A DNA stretch of 64,000 bases from Halorubrum cibi (GTDB lineage: Archaea > Halobacteriota > Halobacteria > Halobacteriales > Haloferacaceae), in the NCBI RefSeq assembly GCF_900182635.1, contig NZ_FXTD01000003.1:248001-312000 (forward strand). The letters run 5' to 3'. A model generated the notes under the pieces. That model worked only from the letters and a program-made list of their open reading frames with translations. It had not been told where the DNA came from and ran no database searches. Below, piece by piece: positions 24,993 to 33,976 of this stretch (within the stretch, counting starts at the first letter, position 1; the number at the start of each line of letters is the position of its first letter). Both the position numbers and the translations under genes were made by a program.

Positions 24993-26207
24993 ATGGTTTA
25001 CGACGTCGCGGTCATCGGCACGGGACCCAACCCCTCCGACCCCGGTCGGGACGGCTACGCGATGGGGTACCGTCACGGACACGCCTACGCGAACGACGAG
25101 GACTGTGATCTCGTCGCGTGTGCGGACATCGTTCCCGAGAACGGGCGGGCGTTCGCTCGGGCGTTCGGGTTGGGGGAGGACACCGCATACGAGGACTACG
25201 AGGAGATGCTCGCGGCGGTCGAACCGGACCTGGTGAGCGTCTGCGTCCCGCCGGGGATCCACGCCGACATCGTCGTGAACGGCGCTCAGAGCGGCCACGT
25301 CGAGGCGATCCACTGTGAGAAACCGATGGCGGACACCTGGGCGGACTGTCGGGAGATGGTCCGGGCGTGTGACCGGGCGGGGGTACAGCTGACGATCAAC
25401 CACCAGCGACGCTTCGGCGCGCCGTTCCGGAAGGCCAAGCGACTGCTCGCGGACGGGGAGATCGGGGAGCTCCATCAACTGGAGTTCGCGGGAGAGACGC
25501 TGTTCGACGCCGGGATCCATCAGGTCGACCTCTGTCGGTACTTCACCGACGGGGCCGACGTCGAGTGGGTGCTAGCACAGGTCGACTACCGCGAGGAGAA
25601 CGTCTGGTTCGGCACGCCGAACGCCACGCAGGCGATCGTCCAGTGGCGCTACGCCGACGGGACGGTCGGGCTCGCCACGACCGGAGAGTCGGCGCCTCGA
25701 GGGGCGTGTTATCTCCGGCTCGTCGGTGCGGACGGGGTCATCGAACTCGGCGTCGACGACGGGCCGACGCTTCGATATCGAACGGACGACGGGAAGTGGA
25801 AGCCGGTCGATACGGACGGGGAGAACCTCCACGGCCGCGAATCGCCGGGATACCTCGGCGCCGCGGTGGGGAAGCTCCGGACGCGACTCCCGTTGGTGTC
25901 GGCCGAGGACCGGACGACACCGATCTTCATCGAACGGGCCGTCGCCGACGCGGTCGAGGGATTGAAGACGGGCTCGGAGCCCGAACTCTCCGGCGAGGGC
26001 GCACTCCGGGCGACCGAGGTGATCTTCGCCGGCTGGGAATCGGCCCGACGCCGGGGGCGGGTCGACCTCCCCCTCGAGATCGACGACAACCCGCTCGTCG
26101 CCATGATCGAATCCGACCAGTTGGGCCTCCGATCGGACGACACGGCGTCCGACGACCGGAGCACCACCGCGTCCGACGCCGACGAAGCGCCGCCCGCCGG
26201 TCGATGA
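24993..26207 (+). CDS. Gfo/Idh/MocA-family oxidoreductase
   Basis: 404 residues. The N-terminal Rossmann fold starts YDVAVIGTGPNPSDPGRDGY, with an insertion in the dinucleotide loop. CVPPGIHADIVVNGAQSGHV and the catalytic-Lys motif EAIHCEKPMADTWADC are typical. The C-terminal half is the beta-sheet domain, with DAGIHQVDLCRYF carrying the conserved D-x-G-x-H. It would oxidise or reduce a sugar or nucleotide sugar with NAD(P). The last 30 residues are a disordered acidic tail. The BNR-repeat gene starts within its stop codon (ATGA). Confidence 0.9.
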   Translation: MVYDVAVIGTGPNPSDPGRDGYAMGYRHGHAYANDEDCDLVACADIVPENGRAFARAFGLGEDTAYEDYEEMLAAVEPDLVSVCVPPGIHADIVVNGAQSGHVEAIHCEKPMADTWADCREMVRACDRAGVQLTINHQRRFGAPFRKAKRLLADGEIGELHQLEFAGETLFDAGIHQVDLCRYFTDGADVEWVLAQVDYREENVWFGTPNATQAIVQWRYADGTVGLATTGESAPRGACYLRLVGADGVIELGVDDGPTLRYRTDDGKWKPVDTDGENLHGRESPGYLGAAVGKLRTRLPLVSAEDRTTPIFIERAVADAVEGLKTGSEPELSGEGALRATEVIFAGWESARRRGRVDLPLEIDDNPLVAMIESDQLGLRSDDTASDDRSTTASDADEAPPAGR

Positions 26208-27421
26208 CCTCGACGGAGGAACTATGCGCCGGTGAGGTGCGTTGGTTCGGCGGTCACGGACTCCGGGGCGGCCGCCTCGACGTCGACCGGGCGAGGATCG
26301 GCGGGATCCGCGACGGGCGACTCTACTGTACCCGAGGTCGAACGGTCGGCGTCTGGACTCCGTCGGACGGGTACGCTCGGCTCGGACGCCTTCCGACGTC
26401 GGGCGACGGGATCGCGGACGTCCGGTTCCGACTGCGGAACGGGGCTCTCACGAAGCGTCTCCTCCGTCCGGTCGTCGGGTCCTGGACGACGACGAACCTC
26501 TGGCCGCTGCGCGACGCCCTGCTCGCGACGGTCGGCCGGCGGGTGTTCCGCTCGTCGGATCGCGGGCGGTCCTGGGACCCGGTTCGCCGGCTCCCGTCTT
26601 CTTCGGGTCCGATGGGCGTCCTGCCGACCTCCGTCGGTCTCCACGACGGGGCGGTGTACCTCGCCGAGTACACGCTCGGGGACGATCCCGCCCGGATCCT
26701 CCGGAGCGAGGACGACGGCCGGAGCTGGGAGACGTACGTCGAGACGACCGCCGTCCGCCACTTCCACGGCGTCTTCAGCGATCCCTACGGCGGCGACCTG
26801 TGGGCGACCTCGGGCGACGCCGACGACGAGAGCGCCGTCGGTCGCCTCGCGGACGGCCGCTTCGTCCGCGTCGGAGAGGGAAGCCAGCGGTGGCGGGCCG
26901 TCGAGTTGTCGTTTACCCCGTCGTCGGTGGTGTGGGGGATGGACTGTTCGTACGCGGCAGACGTCGAACTCCTCAGGTTGCGTCGCGAGGACCTCTCCGC
27001 CCCCGAGACGGTCGGGAGAACGGACGCGTCGGTGTACTACACCGCGACCCTTCCGGTGGACGGTGAGGTCTGGGTCGCGGTCGCGACCGCGGCGGAGGTC
27101 GGCACGGACAGCACCGCTCCCGCGGGTCGAGGAAACCGGAGCGGTGACGTGGCACGGGTGCTGGTGGCGTCCTCGGCGTCGGCGTACGAGGAGTGGTACG
27201 AACTGGCGGCGTTCCCTCGACGGAGGCCCCTCGGATCGATCGCCCCCGGCGTGCCGACCGCGAGCGCGTACGTGTTCTTAGCGGCCGACGAGCGGATGGG
27301 TCTGTTCGTCAACCCCTTCAACACGCGAACCGACCACGGCTCCGTCATACGCGTTCCGCCCGAACAACTGTCGCGGCTCCCGGACGAAGCGCCCACGGTA
27401 CGCGCGTCGGCCTCCGGATGA
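26204..27421 (+). CDS. BNR/Asp-box beta-propeller protein (sialidase-like fold)
   Basis: 405 residues. Two clear Asp-boxes, FRSSDRGRSWDPV and LRSEDDGRSWETY (S-x-D-x-G-x-x-W), identify a sialidase/BNR-type propeller. Catalytic Arg/Tyr/Glu residues of true sialidases cannot be assigned. No signal peptide is visible (MTSTEELCAGEVRWFGGHGL). It is translationally coupled to the preceding Gfo/Idh gene, which suggests both act on one sugar substrate. It converges on the formyltransferase gene. Confidence 0.75.
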   Translation: MTSTEELCAGEVRWFGGHGLRGGRLDVDRARIGGIRDGRLYCTRGRTVGVWTPSDGYARLGRLPTSGDGIADVRFRLRNGALTKRLLRPVVGSWTTTNLWPLRDALLATVGRRVFRSSDRGRSWDPVRRLPSSSGPMGVLPTSVGLHDGAVYLAEYTLGDDPARILRSEDDGRSWETYVETTAVRHFHGVFSDPYGGDLWATSGDADDESAVGRLADGRFVRVGEGSQRWRAVELSFTPSSVVWGMDCSYAADVELLRLRREDLSAPETVGRTDASVYYTATLPVDGEVWVAVATAAEVGTDSTAPAGRGNRSGDVARVLVASSASAYEEWYELAAFPRRRPLGSIAPGVPTASAYVFLAADERMGLFVNPFNTRTDHGSVIRVPPEQLSRLPDEAPTVRASASG

Positions 27422-27432
27422 CGGCGGGCGGG

Positions 27433-28224
27433 TCACTCCGTCCGAGCGGAGAGTGGAAGGTCCTCGTAGGAGGTCTTCGTGAGGTAGACCTTCCGCCCGG
27501 CGATCTCGGTGTGCGCCGGCTCGAACGGGGGGAAGTCCAGTGCGCGGATCTTGTCGTAGGTTTCGACGGATCCCTCCCCGGTGAGCCGTTCGAGCGGGAT
27601 CTCCTTCTCGCCGTCCAGGCTCGTTTTGTTGTAGAAGTAGGTCTTCCCGTCGAACTCGGACTGGGGCGTCCGCATCGATCGGACCTCGCCCGAGACGACG
27701 TTCGGTAACTGTTCCTCGAACAGCTCGATCGAGGCCCGTTCCGTTTTCTCGTACAACGACTTCGCGGTGTCCTCTTCGGTGATATCGACGAAGTTGCGTG
27801 CGACGATGTCCCCCTCATCGACCGCCTCGGACATGAAGTGTAGCGTCGTTCCGTACTTCCAGTAGTCGTCGTCGCGCGCGTTCATGATCGCGTGGCTGAA
27901 CGTGTTGCTCCCCCCGTATCGCGGGAGTTCCGCCTGGTGGAGGTTCAACCCCCCGTACCGCGGGTGTTCGAGGACGTCCTCGCCGAGGATGTCGTAATAA
28001 AGGACGCTGATGAGGTAGTCCAGGTCGTACTCGAAGAGATCCGACTCTTCGACGACCGGGTACCCGTATCCCTCGGCCGTGGAACGGAGCGATCCGTCCC
28101 ACCACCCTTCGTGATCCTCGGGATAGGTCACGACCGCTTCGACGGAGATCGCCTCTTCGCCGTGTAGCAGTTCCAGGCAGGCCCGACTGAGCGGACGACT
28201 ACCGAGGAGCGCGACTGAGATCAT
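27433..28224 (-). CDS. Formyltransferase-family protein, probable sugar N-formyltransferase
   Basis: 263 residues of the 10-formyl-THF-dependent transferase fold. The N-terminal strand ISVALLGSRPLSRACLELL, the catalytic region GGLNLHQAELPRYGGSNTFS (Asn-x-His) and MSEAVDEGDIVARN (catalytic Asp) are present. Archaea do not formylate initiator Met-tRNA, so with the surrounding glycan genes an N-formyltransferase acting on an amino nucleotide sugar is most likely. The start overlaps the stop of the preceding surface-protein gene (ATGA). The C-terminal 60 residues are shorter than the tRNA-binding domain of Fmt. Confidence 0.8.
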   Translation of the reverse strand: MISVALLGSRPLSRACLELLHGEEAISVEAVVTYPEDHEGWWDGSLRSTAEGYGYPVVEESDLFEYDLDYLISVLYYDILGEDVLEHPRYGGLNLHQAELPRYGGSNTFSHAIMNARDDDYWKYGTTLHFMSEAVDEGDIVARNFVDITEEDTAKSLYEKTERASIELFEEQLPNVVSGEVRSMRTPQSEFDGKTYFYNKTSLDGEKEIPLERLTGEGSVETYDKIRALDFPPFEPAHTEIAGRKVYLTKTSYEDLPLSARTE

Positions 28225-30083
28225 CGTTCGAACTGCCCCCGGTAAAGACTCCGGACCGTCTCCCGTTGGTCGGCATCGAGCCCCGCGTAGTCGCTCTCGT
28301 ATCGCTCTGTAGCCAGTTCGTCCCACGACTCGATCCGGTCGCCGTCGTCGGACTCGAACTGCGCGTCGAACGCCGCCTCGATCTCCTGTTGAGTTTCGAC
28401 CTCGATCGAGGTGAACTCGAAGGCGTCGTTCCGCCCCACGTCGAGCCCGAACTCCTGACGCGCGATCTCCTCGCGAGTCAGCACCTCCGTGACGACGAGC
28501 CCGTCGCTGAACGGCTGTCTCTCGTGTATCTCGTCGATCTGGCTCCGCGTCTCGTTGCTGACCTCGTCGTAATCCAGACCGTACTTCTCCTGGGTGATCA
28601 CGTCCCGCGAGACGATCTCCGGCTCGTCGTTTACGGGTTCCGGCTCGTCGTTCGCCGCCGACGACGTCGACGAGCTGCTCCCGCTGGAGTAGTGGCGAAC
28701 GACCACCACGTCGGTCGCGTTGGCGTCCCCGCTGTAGACGCCGTAGACGTGTGTTCCGAGCAGGTCCCGGTCATCGAACCGGTCCCGATCGTCCTCGGCG
28801 AGCGTGAACTCGACGGTCGTCCGCTCGCCCGGCGCGAGGTCTACGGACCGGTTCTCCACGACCGTTTCAGGGTCGTCGTCGCCGTCCAGATCGATTCGGT
28901 GCTCGACCGTCCGGTTCGCGGCCGCGTCGCCCGTGTTCCACACCCTCGCGGCGAAGCGGATGTCGTCGTCGACGTCGGCCGACCGCGGACCGTCCAGGTC
29001 GTCGACCGCGAGGTGGCTCTCGCGAACGCGGAGCGTCCCCGTGGCCGAATCGTTCGCCGTCGAGAGGGCGATCGAGTAGTTTCCACGAGTCAGGTTCCCC
29101 GTCCCGGCGGCGAACTCGAGCGTCGTCGAGGCGTTCCCGTCGAGCGTCGTCGTTCGGTTCCAGTCGAACGCCTCGGTCGGCCCGTCGAGATGAACCGTCG
29201 CGTTCCCCCGGACGTCGCCCGCGTTCACCAGCGTCACCGACCCGTTGAACCGCTCGCCTCGGACGGCGTCCGTGGTCATCGTCGACCCCGCAAGTCGGAA
29301 GGTCGCGGGCCGCAAGACGGTCAGCGTTCCCTCCTCGACGCTCTCTCCGACCTCGACCCGGTACGCGTAGGTCCCCGGCTCGAGTCCGTCGGTCCTGACC
29401 GAGAGGGTCGCGGACGCGTCTTCTCCCGCCCGGAGCAGCGGCGCCCTCGTGGCGACGATCTCGCTGGCGTCGTACGTGCCGTCTCGGTTCCGGTCGAGGT
29501 GGAGGTCGAGGGTTCGCATTCCGCGGAAGTCACCACGGTTGCGCACGGTCACGGAGACGGTCCCGATCGCGCCGCGGACGACCGGCTCCGCACGGACCTT
29601 GGAGGTATCGAACGCGGGTCCCTCGAGGGTGACGGTTCCCGTCGCCAGCGTCCCCGCCTCGTCGCCGAGCGCGTAGTCGTACCGTCCCGCGGTCATCGCG
29701 TCGGCAGGGGCCGAGAGGGTGACCTCCCGGGTTTCCCCCGCGGACAGACTCACCGTCCGTTCGTCGACCGTGAACGAGAACCCGTCCTCGTCCTCGACGA
29801 CCAGTTCTATCGATCTCGTCGCGCCGGCCGCGTCGCTGTTGTTGAGCGTGGTCCGGACCTCGAAGGCGACGTTGCTGGCGCTCGATCTCCCTCCCGTCGT
29901 TCCCTCCGCAGTCACCGATCGCCGTTCTTCGGACCCTCCAGCGGCCACCGACTGTCGGTCTTCGGTCCCCTCGACGGTCATCGCCTCGCCGCCGCTTCCC
30001 GGGTCGGTGAACGACGAGACGCCGACCGCCCCGACGACGACGATCATCAGGAGCACCGCGGCGTGTGTCTGTGAGATACCCAT
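28221..30083 (-). CDS. Secreted Ig-like (CARDB-type) surface protein with a C-terminal helical repeat array
   Basis: 620 residues. A Sec-type signal (MGISQTHAAVLLMIVVVGAV) starts the protein. Residues about 60-455 hold three or four Ig-like modules with phrases such as VSLSAGETREVTLSAPADAM and VDLAPGERTTVEFTLAEDD, typical of CARDB/NEW3 folds. Residues about 487-620 carry three copies of a short helical repeat, e.g. DVITQEKYGLDYDEV and SWDELATERYESDYAGLDAD, shared with the secreted protein at 48681. The ATG at 30083 is 26 nt after a promoter box; longer in-frame starts are rejected. Co-translated with the formyltransferase gene. Confidence 0.82.
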   Translation of the reverse strand: MGISQTHAAVLLMIVVVGAVGVSSFTDPGSGGEAMTVEGTEDRQSVAAGGSEERRSVTAEGTTGGRSSASNVAFEVRTTLNNSDAAGATRSIELVVEDEDGFSFTVDERTVSLSAGETREVTLSAPADAMTAGRYDYALGDEAGTLATGTVTLEGPAFDTSKVRAEPVVRGAIGTVSVTVRNRGDFRGMRTLDLHLDRNRDGTYDASEIVATRAPLLRAGEDASATLSVRTDGLEPGTYAYRVEVGESVEEGTLTVLRPATFRLAGSTMTTDAVRGERFNGSVTLVNAGDVRGNATVHLDGPTEAFDWNRTTTLDGNASTTLEFAAGTGNLTRGNYSIALSTANDSATGTLRVRESHLAVDDLDGPRSADVDDDIRFAARVWNTGDAAANRTVEHRIDLDGDDDPETVVENRSVDLAPGERTTVEFTLAEDDRDRFDDRDLLGTHVYGVYSGDANATDVVVVRHYSSGSSSSTSSAANDEPEPVNDEPEIVSRDVITQEKYGLDYDEVSNETRSQIDEIHERQPFSDGLVVTEVLTREEIARQEFGLDVGRNDAFEFTSIEVETQQEIEAAFDAQFESDDGDRIESWDELATERYESDYAGLDADQRETVRSLYRGQFER

Positions 30084-30109
30084 GCGTGGGTGTACTCCTG
30101 ACACGGGTA

Positions 30110-30127
30110 TTGTTACGGCGAGCATAC
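30110..30127 (-). promoter_or_regulatory. TAACAA-class promoter of the surface-protein gene
   Basis: GTATGCTCGCCGTAACAA on the minus strand, 26 nt before the ATG at 30083. Close to the copy at 41645. Confidence 0.65.
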
Positions 30128-30261
30128 TCCGGTTTGACCGATCATACTCGCCGATCGTGTCGGAGTGCTCGATACCGGTACCGCCTTGAGTGCGGAACGA
30201 CCGCGGTTCACGGAGAATCCGGACCGTTCGACGACGGTCGAGTATGATCACCGTACCCTGA

Positions 30262-30279
30262 CAAGTCTCTCCATAACAA
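30262..30279 (+). promoter_or_regulatory. TAACAA-class promoter of the amino-sugar operon
   Basis: CAAGTCTCTCCATAACAA. The 3' half is perfect and ends exactly 26 nt before the ATG at 30306; the 5' GTA is missing. It appears to drive the whole block to 36248. Confidence 0.5.
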
Positions 30280-30305
30280 TGGCCGGACCCGCCACACCGG
30301 CACTC

Positions 30306-30473
30306 ATGGGAGACCTACAACGAAACGTCCCGGCGTCGGCGGTTGCGGACGCCGGACTCGGAGTCACGACCGAACGCGACGCCCTCGTCAGGGAACGCGC
30401 CGTCTTCACCGGTGCCCCCGCCGCGCCCCGCGCGCTCCCGGAACCGCTCGGCGGGTCGAACTCGATAGCATGA
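30306..30473 (+). CDS. Small ORF of 55 residues heading the amino-sugar operon
   Basis: The ATG at 30306 is 26 nt after a promoter box, and the stop overlaps the start of the DegT gene (ATGA). It begins MGDLQRNVPASAVADAGLGV and is Ala/Pro-rich towards the end. It could be a leader peptide or a remnant of an acyltransferase-like gene; neither can be shown. Position and coupling support translation more than its composition does. Confidence 0.45.
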   Translation: MGDLQRNVPASAVADAGLGVTTERDALVRERAVFTGAPAAPRALPEPLGGSNSIA

Positions 30474-31597
30474 ACCGGATCGCGATCGCCGACCCCGACG
30501 TCGGCCAACCGGAGATCGAGCGCGTCCGCGACGTGCTGGAGAGCGGTCGGCTGGCCGACGGTCCCGTCGTTCGCGAGTTCGAACGCGACTTCGCCGACTA
30601 CTGTCGCGCCGGTCACGGCGTCGCCACCGCCAACGGAACCGCCGCCTTACAGACTGCGCTCGAGGCAGTCGGGATCGAGGAGGGAGACGCCGTCGTCACG
30701 ACTCCGTTCTCGTTCGTCGCGAGCGCGAACGCGGTCCGGCTCTGCGGCGCCCGACCGGTGTTCGCCGACGTCGACGCGACGACCTACACGCTGGACCCCG
30801 AGGCGGTCGAGGACGCCCTGGCCGAGAACGACGACGTCGCCGCGATCCTCCCGGTCCACCTCTACGGGTTGCCCGCGGAGATGGACCGGTTGGTCGAGAT
30901 CGCCGAGGAACACGGCCTCGCGCTGATAGAGGACGCCGCACAGGCGCACGGAGCGACCTACGGCGGAACGCCCGTCGGGACGTTCGGCGACGCCGGGTGC
31001 TTCTCGTTTTACCCGACGAAGAACATGACGACCGGCGAGGGCGGGATGGTGGTCACGGACGACTCGGATATCGCCGACCGCGCCGCCCGGTTCGTCAACC
31101 ACGGTCGCGCGAACGCCGACGCCCGCGACTACGACCACGTCTCCGTGGGCCACAACCTCCGATTGACGAGCCTCGCAGCCGGCATCGGGCTGGAACAGCT
31201 CCGGAAGCTCCCGACGTACAACGAGCGTCGCCGGGAGAACGCGGCGCGGCTCTCGGCGGCGCTTTCGGACGTCCCCGAGTTGGTCCTGCCGACGGAGCCG
31301 CCCGGGCGCCGTCACGTCTACCACCAGTACACGGTCCGCTGTCGCGACCGGGCGGCGCTCCGGGACCACCTCGACGAGCGCGGCGTGGACACGGCCGTCT
31401 ACTACCCGACGCTCATCCCCGACCAGCCCGCCTACGACGGGTACGAGGCCTCGGTCCCGACGGCCGGGCGGCTCGCCGACGAGATCCTCTCGCTGCCGAT
31501 CCACGCCGGACTCGACGAGTCGGACGTCGACCGGGTCGCCGCCGCCGTGTGTGACCACTACGACCGGGCCGTGACAGGGGTGAACGCGGATGACTGA
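30470..31597 (+). CDS. DegT/DnrJ/EryC1/StrS-family aminotransferase
   Basis: 375 residues, PLP-dependent. It begins IAIADPDVGQPEIERVRDVL and contains the family motifs HGVATANGTAALQTAL, TTPFSFVASANAVRLCGARP, LIEDAAQAHGATYGG and CFSFYPTKNMTTGEGGMVVT, where the Lys of YPTKN is the Schiff-base residue. It would transaminate a keto nucleotide sugar to an amino sugar. The next gene, a Gfo/Idh dehydrogenase overlapping by 8 bp, could make the 3-keto substrate, as in UDP-3-amino-sugar pathways. Confidence 0.92.
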   Translation: MNRIAIADPDVGQPEIERVRDVLESGRLADGPVVREFERDFADYCRAGHGVATANGTAALQTALEAVGIEEGDAVVTTPFSFVASANAVRLCGARPVFADVDATTYTLDPEAVEDALAENDDVAAILPVHLYGLPAEMDRLVEIAEEHGLALIEDAAQAHGATYGGTPVGTFGDAGCFSFYPTKNMTTGEGGMVVTDDSDIADRAARFVNHGRANADARDYDHVSVGHNLRLTSLAAGIGLEQLRKLPTYNERRRENAARLSAALSDVPELVLPTEPPGRRHVYHQYTVRCRDRAALRDHLDERGVDTAVYYPTLIPDQPAYDGYEASVPTAGRLADEILSLPIHAGLDESDVDRVAAAVCDHYDRAVTGVNADD

Positions 31598-32576
31598 CGA
31601 CGGGACGCTCGCCGTCGGCGTCATCGGCGTCGGGAGCATGGGCGCTCACCACGCCCGCGTGTACGCCGGACTGCCCACGGTGGACCTCGTCGGGGTCGCG
31701 GACACGGACTGGGAGCGGGCGAAGGAGATCGCCGCCAAGCACGGGACGCGGGCGCTCAACCGAGCGACGTTGCTCCGGGCGGTCGACGCCGTCTCCGTCG
31801 TCGTCCCGACCCGGTATCACGGGGCGATCGTCCGGGAGGCCCTCGAGGCCGACACGCACGTGCTGGTCGAAAAGCCCTTCGTTGCCGATCCGGTGGAGGG
31901 ACGCGAGCTGATAGCGCTCGCGGACCGGCGGGACCTCCGGCTCCAAGTCGGGCACATCGAGCGGTTCAACCCCGCGGTCAGGGCGCTCACCGACGTGTTG
32001 CCGGAGATGGACGTTCTCGCGGTCGACGCCCGTCGTCTCGGCCCGCCGGTGGACCGCGAGAACACCGACGGCGTGGTCGAGGACCTGATGATCCACGACC
32101 TCGATGTTCTGTTGTCGCTTTTCGACGCGGAGGTGGACGAGGCCTTCGCGGCGGGGGTCGGGGGTGAACCACACGTCACGGCGACGCTTCAGCTCGACAA
32201 CGGCGTGTTGGGGACGCTGACGGCGAGCAGGGTCACCCATCAGAAGGTCCGCGAGCTCGCGGTCACCGGACGGGAGTGTCAGGTGACCGTGGACTACCTG
32301 ACGCAGTCGGTAAAGATACACCGCCACTCGCTCCCGGGCTACGTCGAGTCGGACGGCGACGTCAGATACCGCTCGGAGAGCGTCGTCGAGCGACCGCAGA
32401 TCAACAACGGCGAACCGCTCCACGCCGAACTCGACTCGTTCGTCTCGGCCGTGAACGCGGGCACCGACCCGGAAGTCACCGGCCACGACGGGATCAGGGC
32501 GATCGAACTCGTCCACAGGATACGGAACGAGGTCGACGGCCCCGAAGCCACGGTCGTCGGCACGGGTGGACGATGA
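31590..32576 (+). CDS. Gfo/Idh/MocA dehydrogenase, probable nucleotide-sugar 3-dehydrogenase
   Basis: 328 residues. The Rossmann motif GVIGVGSMGAHHARVYAGLP and the EKP motif HVLVEKPFVADPVEG are followed by LQVGHIERFNPAVRAL, a phrase typical of UDP-N-acetylglucosamine(uronate) 3-dehydrogenases. It would oxidise C3 of a UDP-sugar for the DegT enzyme to aminate. It overlaps DegT by 8 bp and the next gene by 4 bp (ATGA), so the operon is tightly coupled. Confidence 0.88.
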   Translation: MTDDGTLAVGVIGVGSMGAHHARVYAGLPTVDLVGVADTDWERAKEIAAKHGTRALNRATLLRAVDAVSVVVPTRYHGAIVREALEADTHVLVEKPFVADPVEGRELIALADRRDLRLQVGHIERFNPAVRALTDVLPEMDVLAVDARRLGPPVDRENTDGVVEDLMIHDLDVLLSLFDAEVDEAFAAGVGGEPHVTATLQLDNGVLGTLTASRVTHQKVRELAVTGRECQVTVDYLTQSVKIHRHSLPGYVESDGDVRYRSESVVERPQINNGEPLHAELDSFVSAVNAGTDPEVTGHDGIRAIELVHRIRNEVDGPEATVVGTGGR

Positions 32577-33976
32577 CCGCGAACGTCCCGACGACGGAGA
32601 CGTTCGCCCTGTACGGGACCGACGCGAGCGCGGAGCAAACGCGAGCGGCCTTCCGGGAGGGCCGGGTCCCCGTCGCGGTGTACGGGATGGGGAAGATCGG
32701 GCTGCCGCTGTCACTGGTGTACGCCGAAGCGACCGGCGCGGTCACCGGCGTCGACGTCGATCCGGATCGCGTCTCGGCGCTGAACGGCGGGATCAACCCC
32801 TTCGACCACGAGCCGGGGCTGTCGACGTTGCTGTCGAACCTGGTCGCCGACGGGCGCTTCGAGTCCACGACCGACGGCGAGGCCGCCGCCACGCGGGCGC
32901 GCGTTCACGTGATAGTCGTTCCCACCCTGATCGACGAGTCCGACGCCCCCGACCTCTCGATCCTCGAGGCGGCCACGGAGACCGTCCGCGACGGACTGGA
33001 GCCGGGTGACGCGGTGTTCGTCGAGTCGACGGTCCCACCGGGAACGTGCGCGGACGTCGTGGCCCCGATCCTCGCGTCCGGCGACCGCGTCCCGGGCGAG
33101 TTCGGTCTCGCACACACCCCCGAACGCACCGCCAGCGGGCGCGCGCTCCGAGACATCCGCGGCTCGTACCCGAAGATCGTCGGCGGGGTCGACTCGGAGA
33201 GCGGCCGCGTCGCGGAGTTCGTCTACGGAGAGCTGACCGACAACGAGGTCATCCGCACCAGCGACGCCAGAACCGCGGAGTGCGTCAAGCTCTTCGAGGG
33301 CGTCTACCGCGACGTCAACATCGCGCTCGCCAACGAGCTGGCGACGCTGACCGACGAGTTCGGCGTCGACGTGGTCGAGACCATCGAGGCCGCGAACACG
33401 CAGCCGTACTGTGACATCCACACGCCGGGCGCGGGCGTGGGCGGTCACTGCATCCCGTACTACCCGTACTTCCTCCTCGACGACGTGAACGAGCGGGCGC
33501 CGCTGATCCGAACGGCCCGAGAGGTCAACGAGCGGATGCCGGGGTTCGTCGTCGAGACGCTCGTCGACGAGCTGGCCGTCGACGGCGGCTCCGTCGAGGA
33601 CGCGACGGTCGCGCTGCTCGGCGTGGCCTACCGTGCGGGGATCCCCGAGGCGCGGGCCTCGCCCGCGATCGACGTCGCCCACCGGCTGGATCGGCTCGGG
33701 GCGACCGTCCTCGTGGTGGATCCGGTCCTCGACGACTTACCGGAGATGCCCGGCGAGTCCGTTTCCCTGGAGGCGCTCGAGTCCCGGGACGTCGACGCCG
33801 CGGTCCTCGTCACCGCTCACGAGGAGTTCCAGTCGATCGACTGGGGAGCCTTCGAGACGGAGGACGCCTCCGGGGGCGGGAAGCGGCGGGGTATCCCGGT
33901 CGTCGACGGTCGTCAGGCGCTCGATCTATCGGGAACGGCACACAGACAGTACACGGTCGGACGGGGGCGCGACTGA
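32573..33976 (+). CDS. wecC: Nucleotide-sugar dehydrogenase (UDP-ManNAc dehydrogenase-like)
   Basis: 467 residues. A Rossmann fold (VAVYGMGKIGLPLSLVYAEA), VFVESTVPPGTCADVVAPIL, GLAHTPERTASGRALRDIRG, and the active-site Cys segment PGAGVGGHCIPYYPYFLLDD place it in the UDP-glucose/GDP-mannose dehydrogenase family, closest to the WecC type. It would oxidise C6 of UDP-ManNAc in two NAD-dependent steps to UDP-ManNAcA. The ATG at 32573 overlaps the previous stop. The 2-epimerase that makes its substrate lies two genes downstream. Confidence 0.88.
   Translation: MTANVPTTETFALYGTDASAEQTRAAFREGRVPVAVYGMGKIGLPLSLVYAEATGAVTGVDVDPDRVSALNGGINPFDHEPGLSTLLSNLVADGRFESTTDGEAAATRARVHVIVVPTLIDESDAPDLSILEAATETVRDGLEPGDAVFVESTVPPGTCADVVAPILASGDRVPGEFGLAHTPERTASGRALRDIRGSYPKIVGGVDSESGRVAEFVYGELTDNEVIRTSDARTAECVKLFEGVYRDVNIALANELATLTDEFGVDVVETIEAANTQPYCDIHTPGAGVGGHCIPYYPYFLLDDVNERAPLIRTAREVNERMPGFVVETLVDELAVDGGSVEDATVALLGVAYRAGIPEARASPAIDVAHRLDRLGATVLVVDPVLDDLPEMPGESVSLEALESRDVDAAVLVTAHEEFQSIDWGAFETEDASGGGKRRGIPVVDGRQALDLSGTAHRQYTVGRGRD

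Noticed and set aside
27433-28224. Methionyl-tRNA formyltransferase
   Set aside because: Archaea lack formyl-Met initiation, the C-terminal tRNA-binding domain is shortened, and the neighbours are sugar genes.
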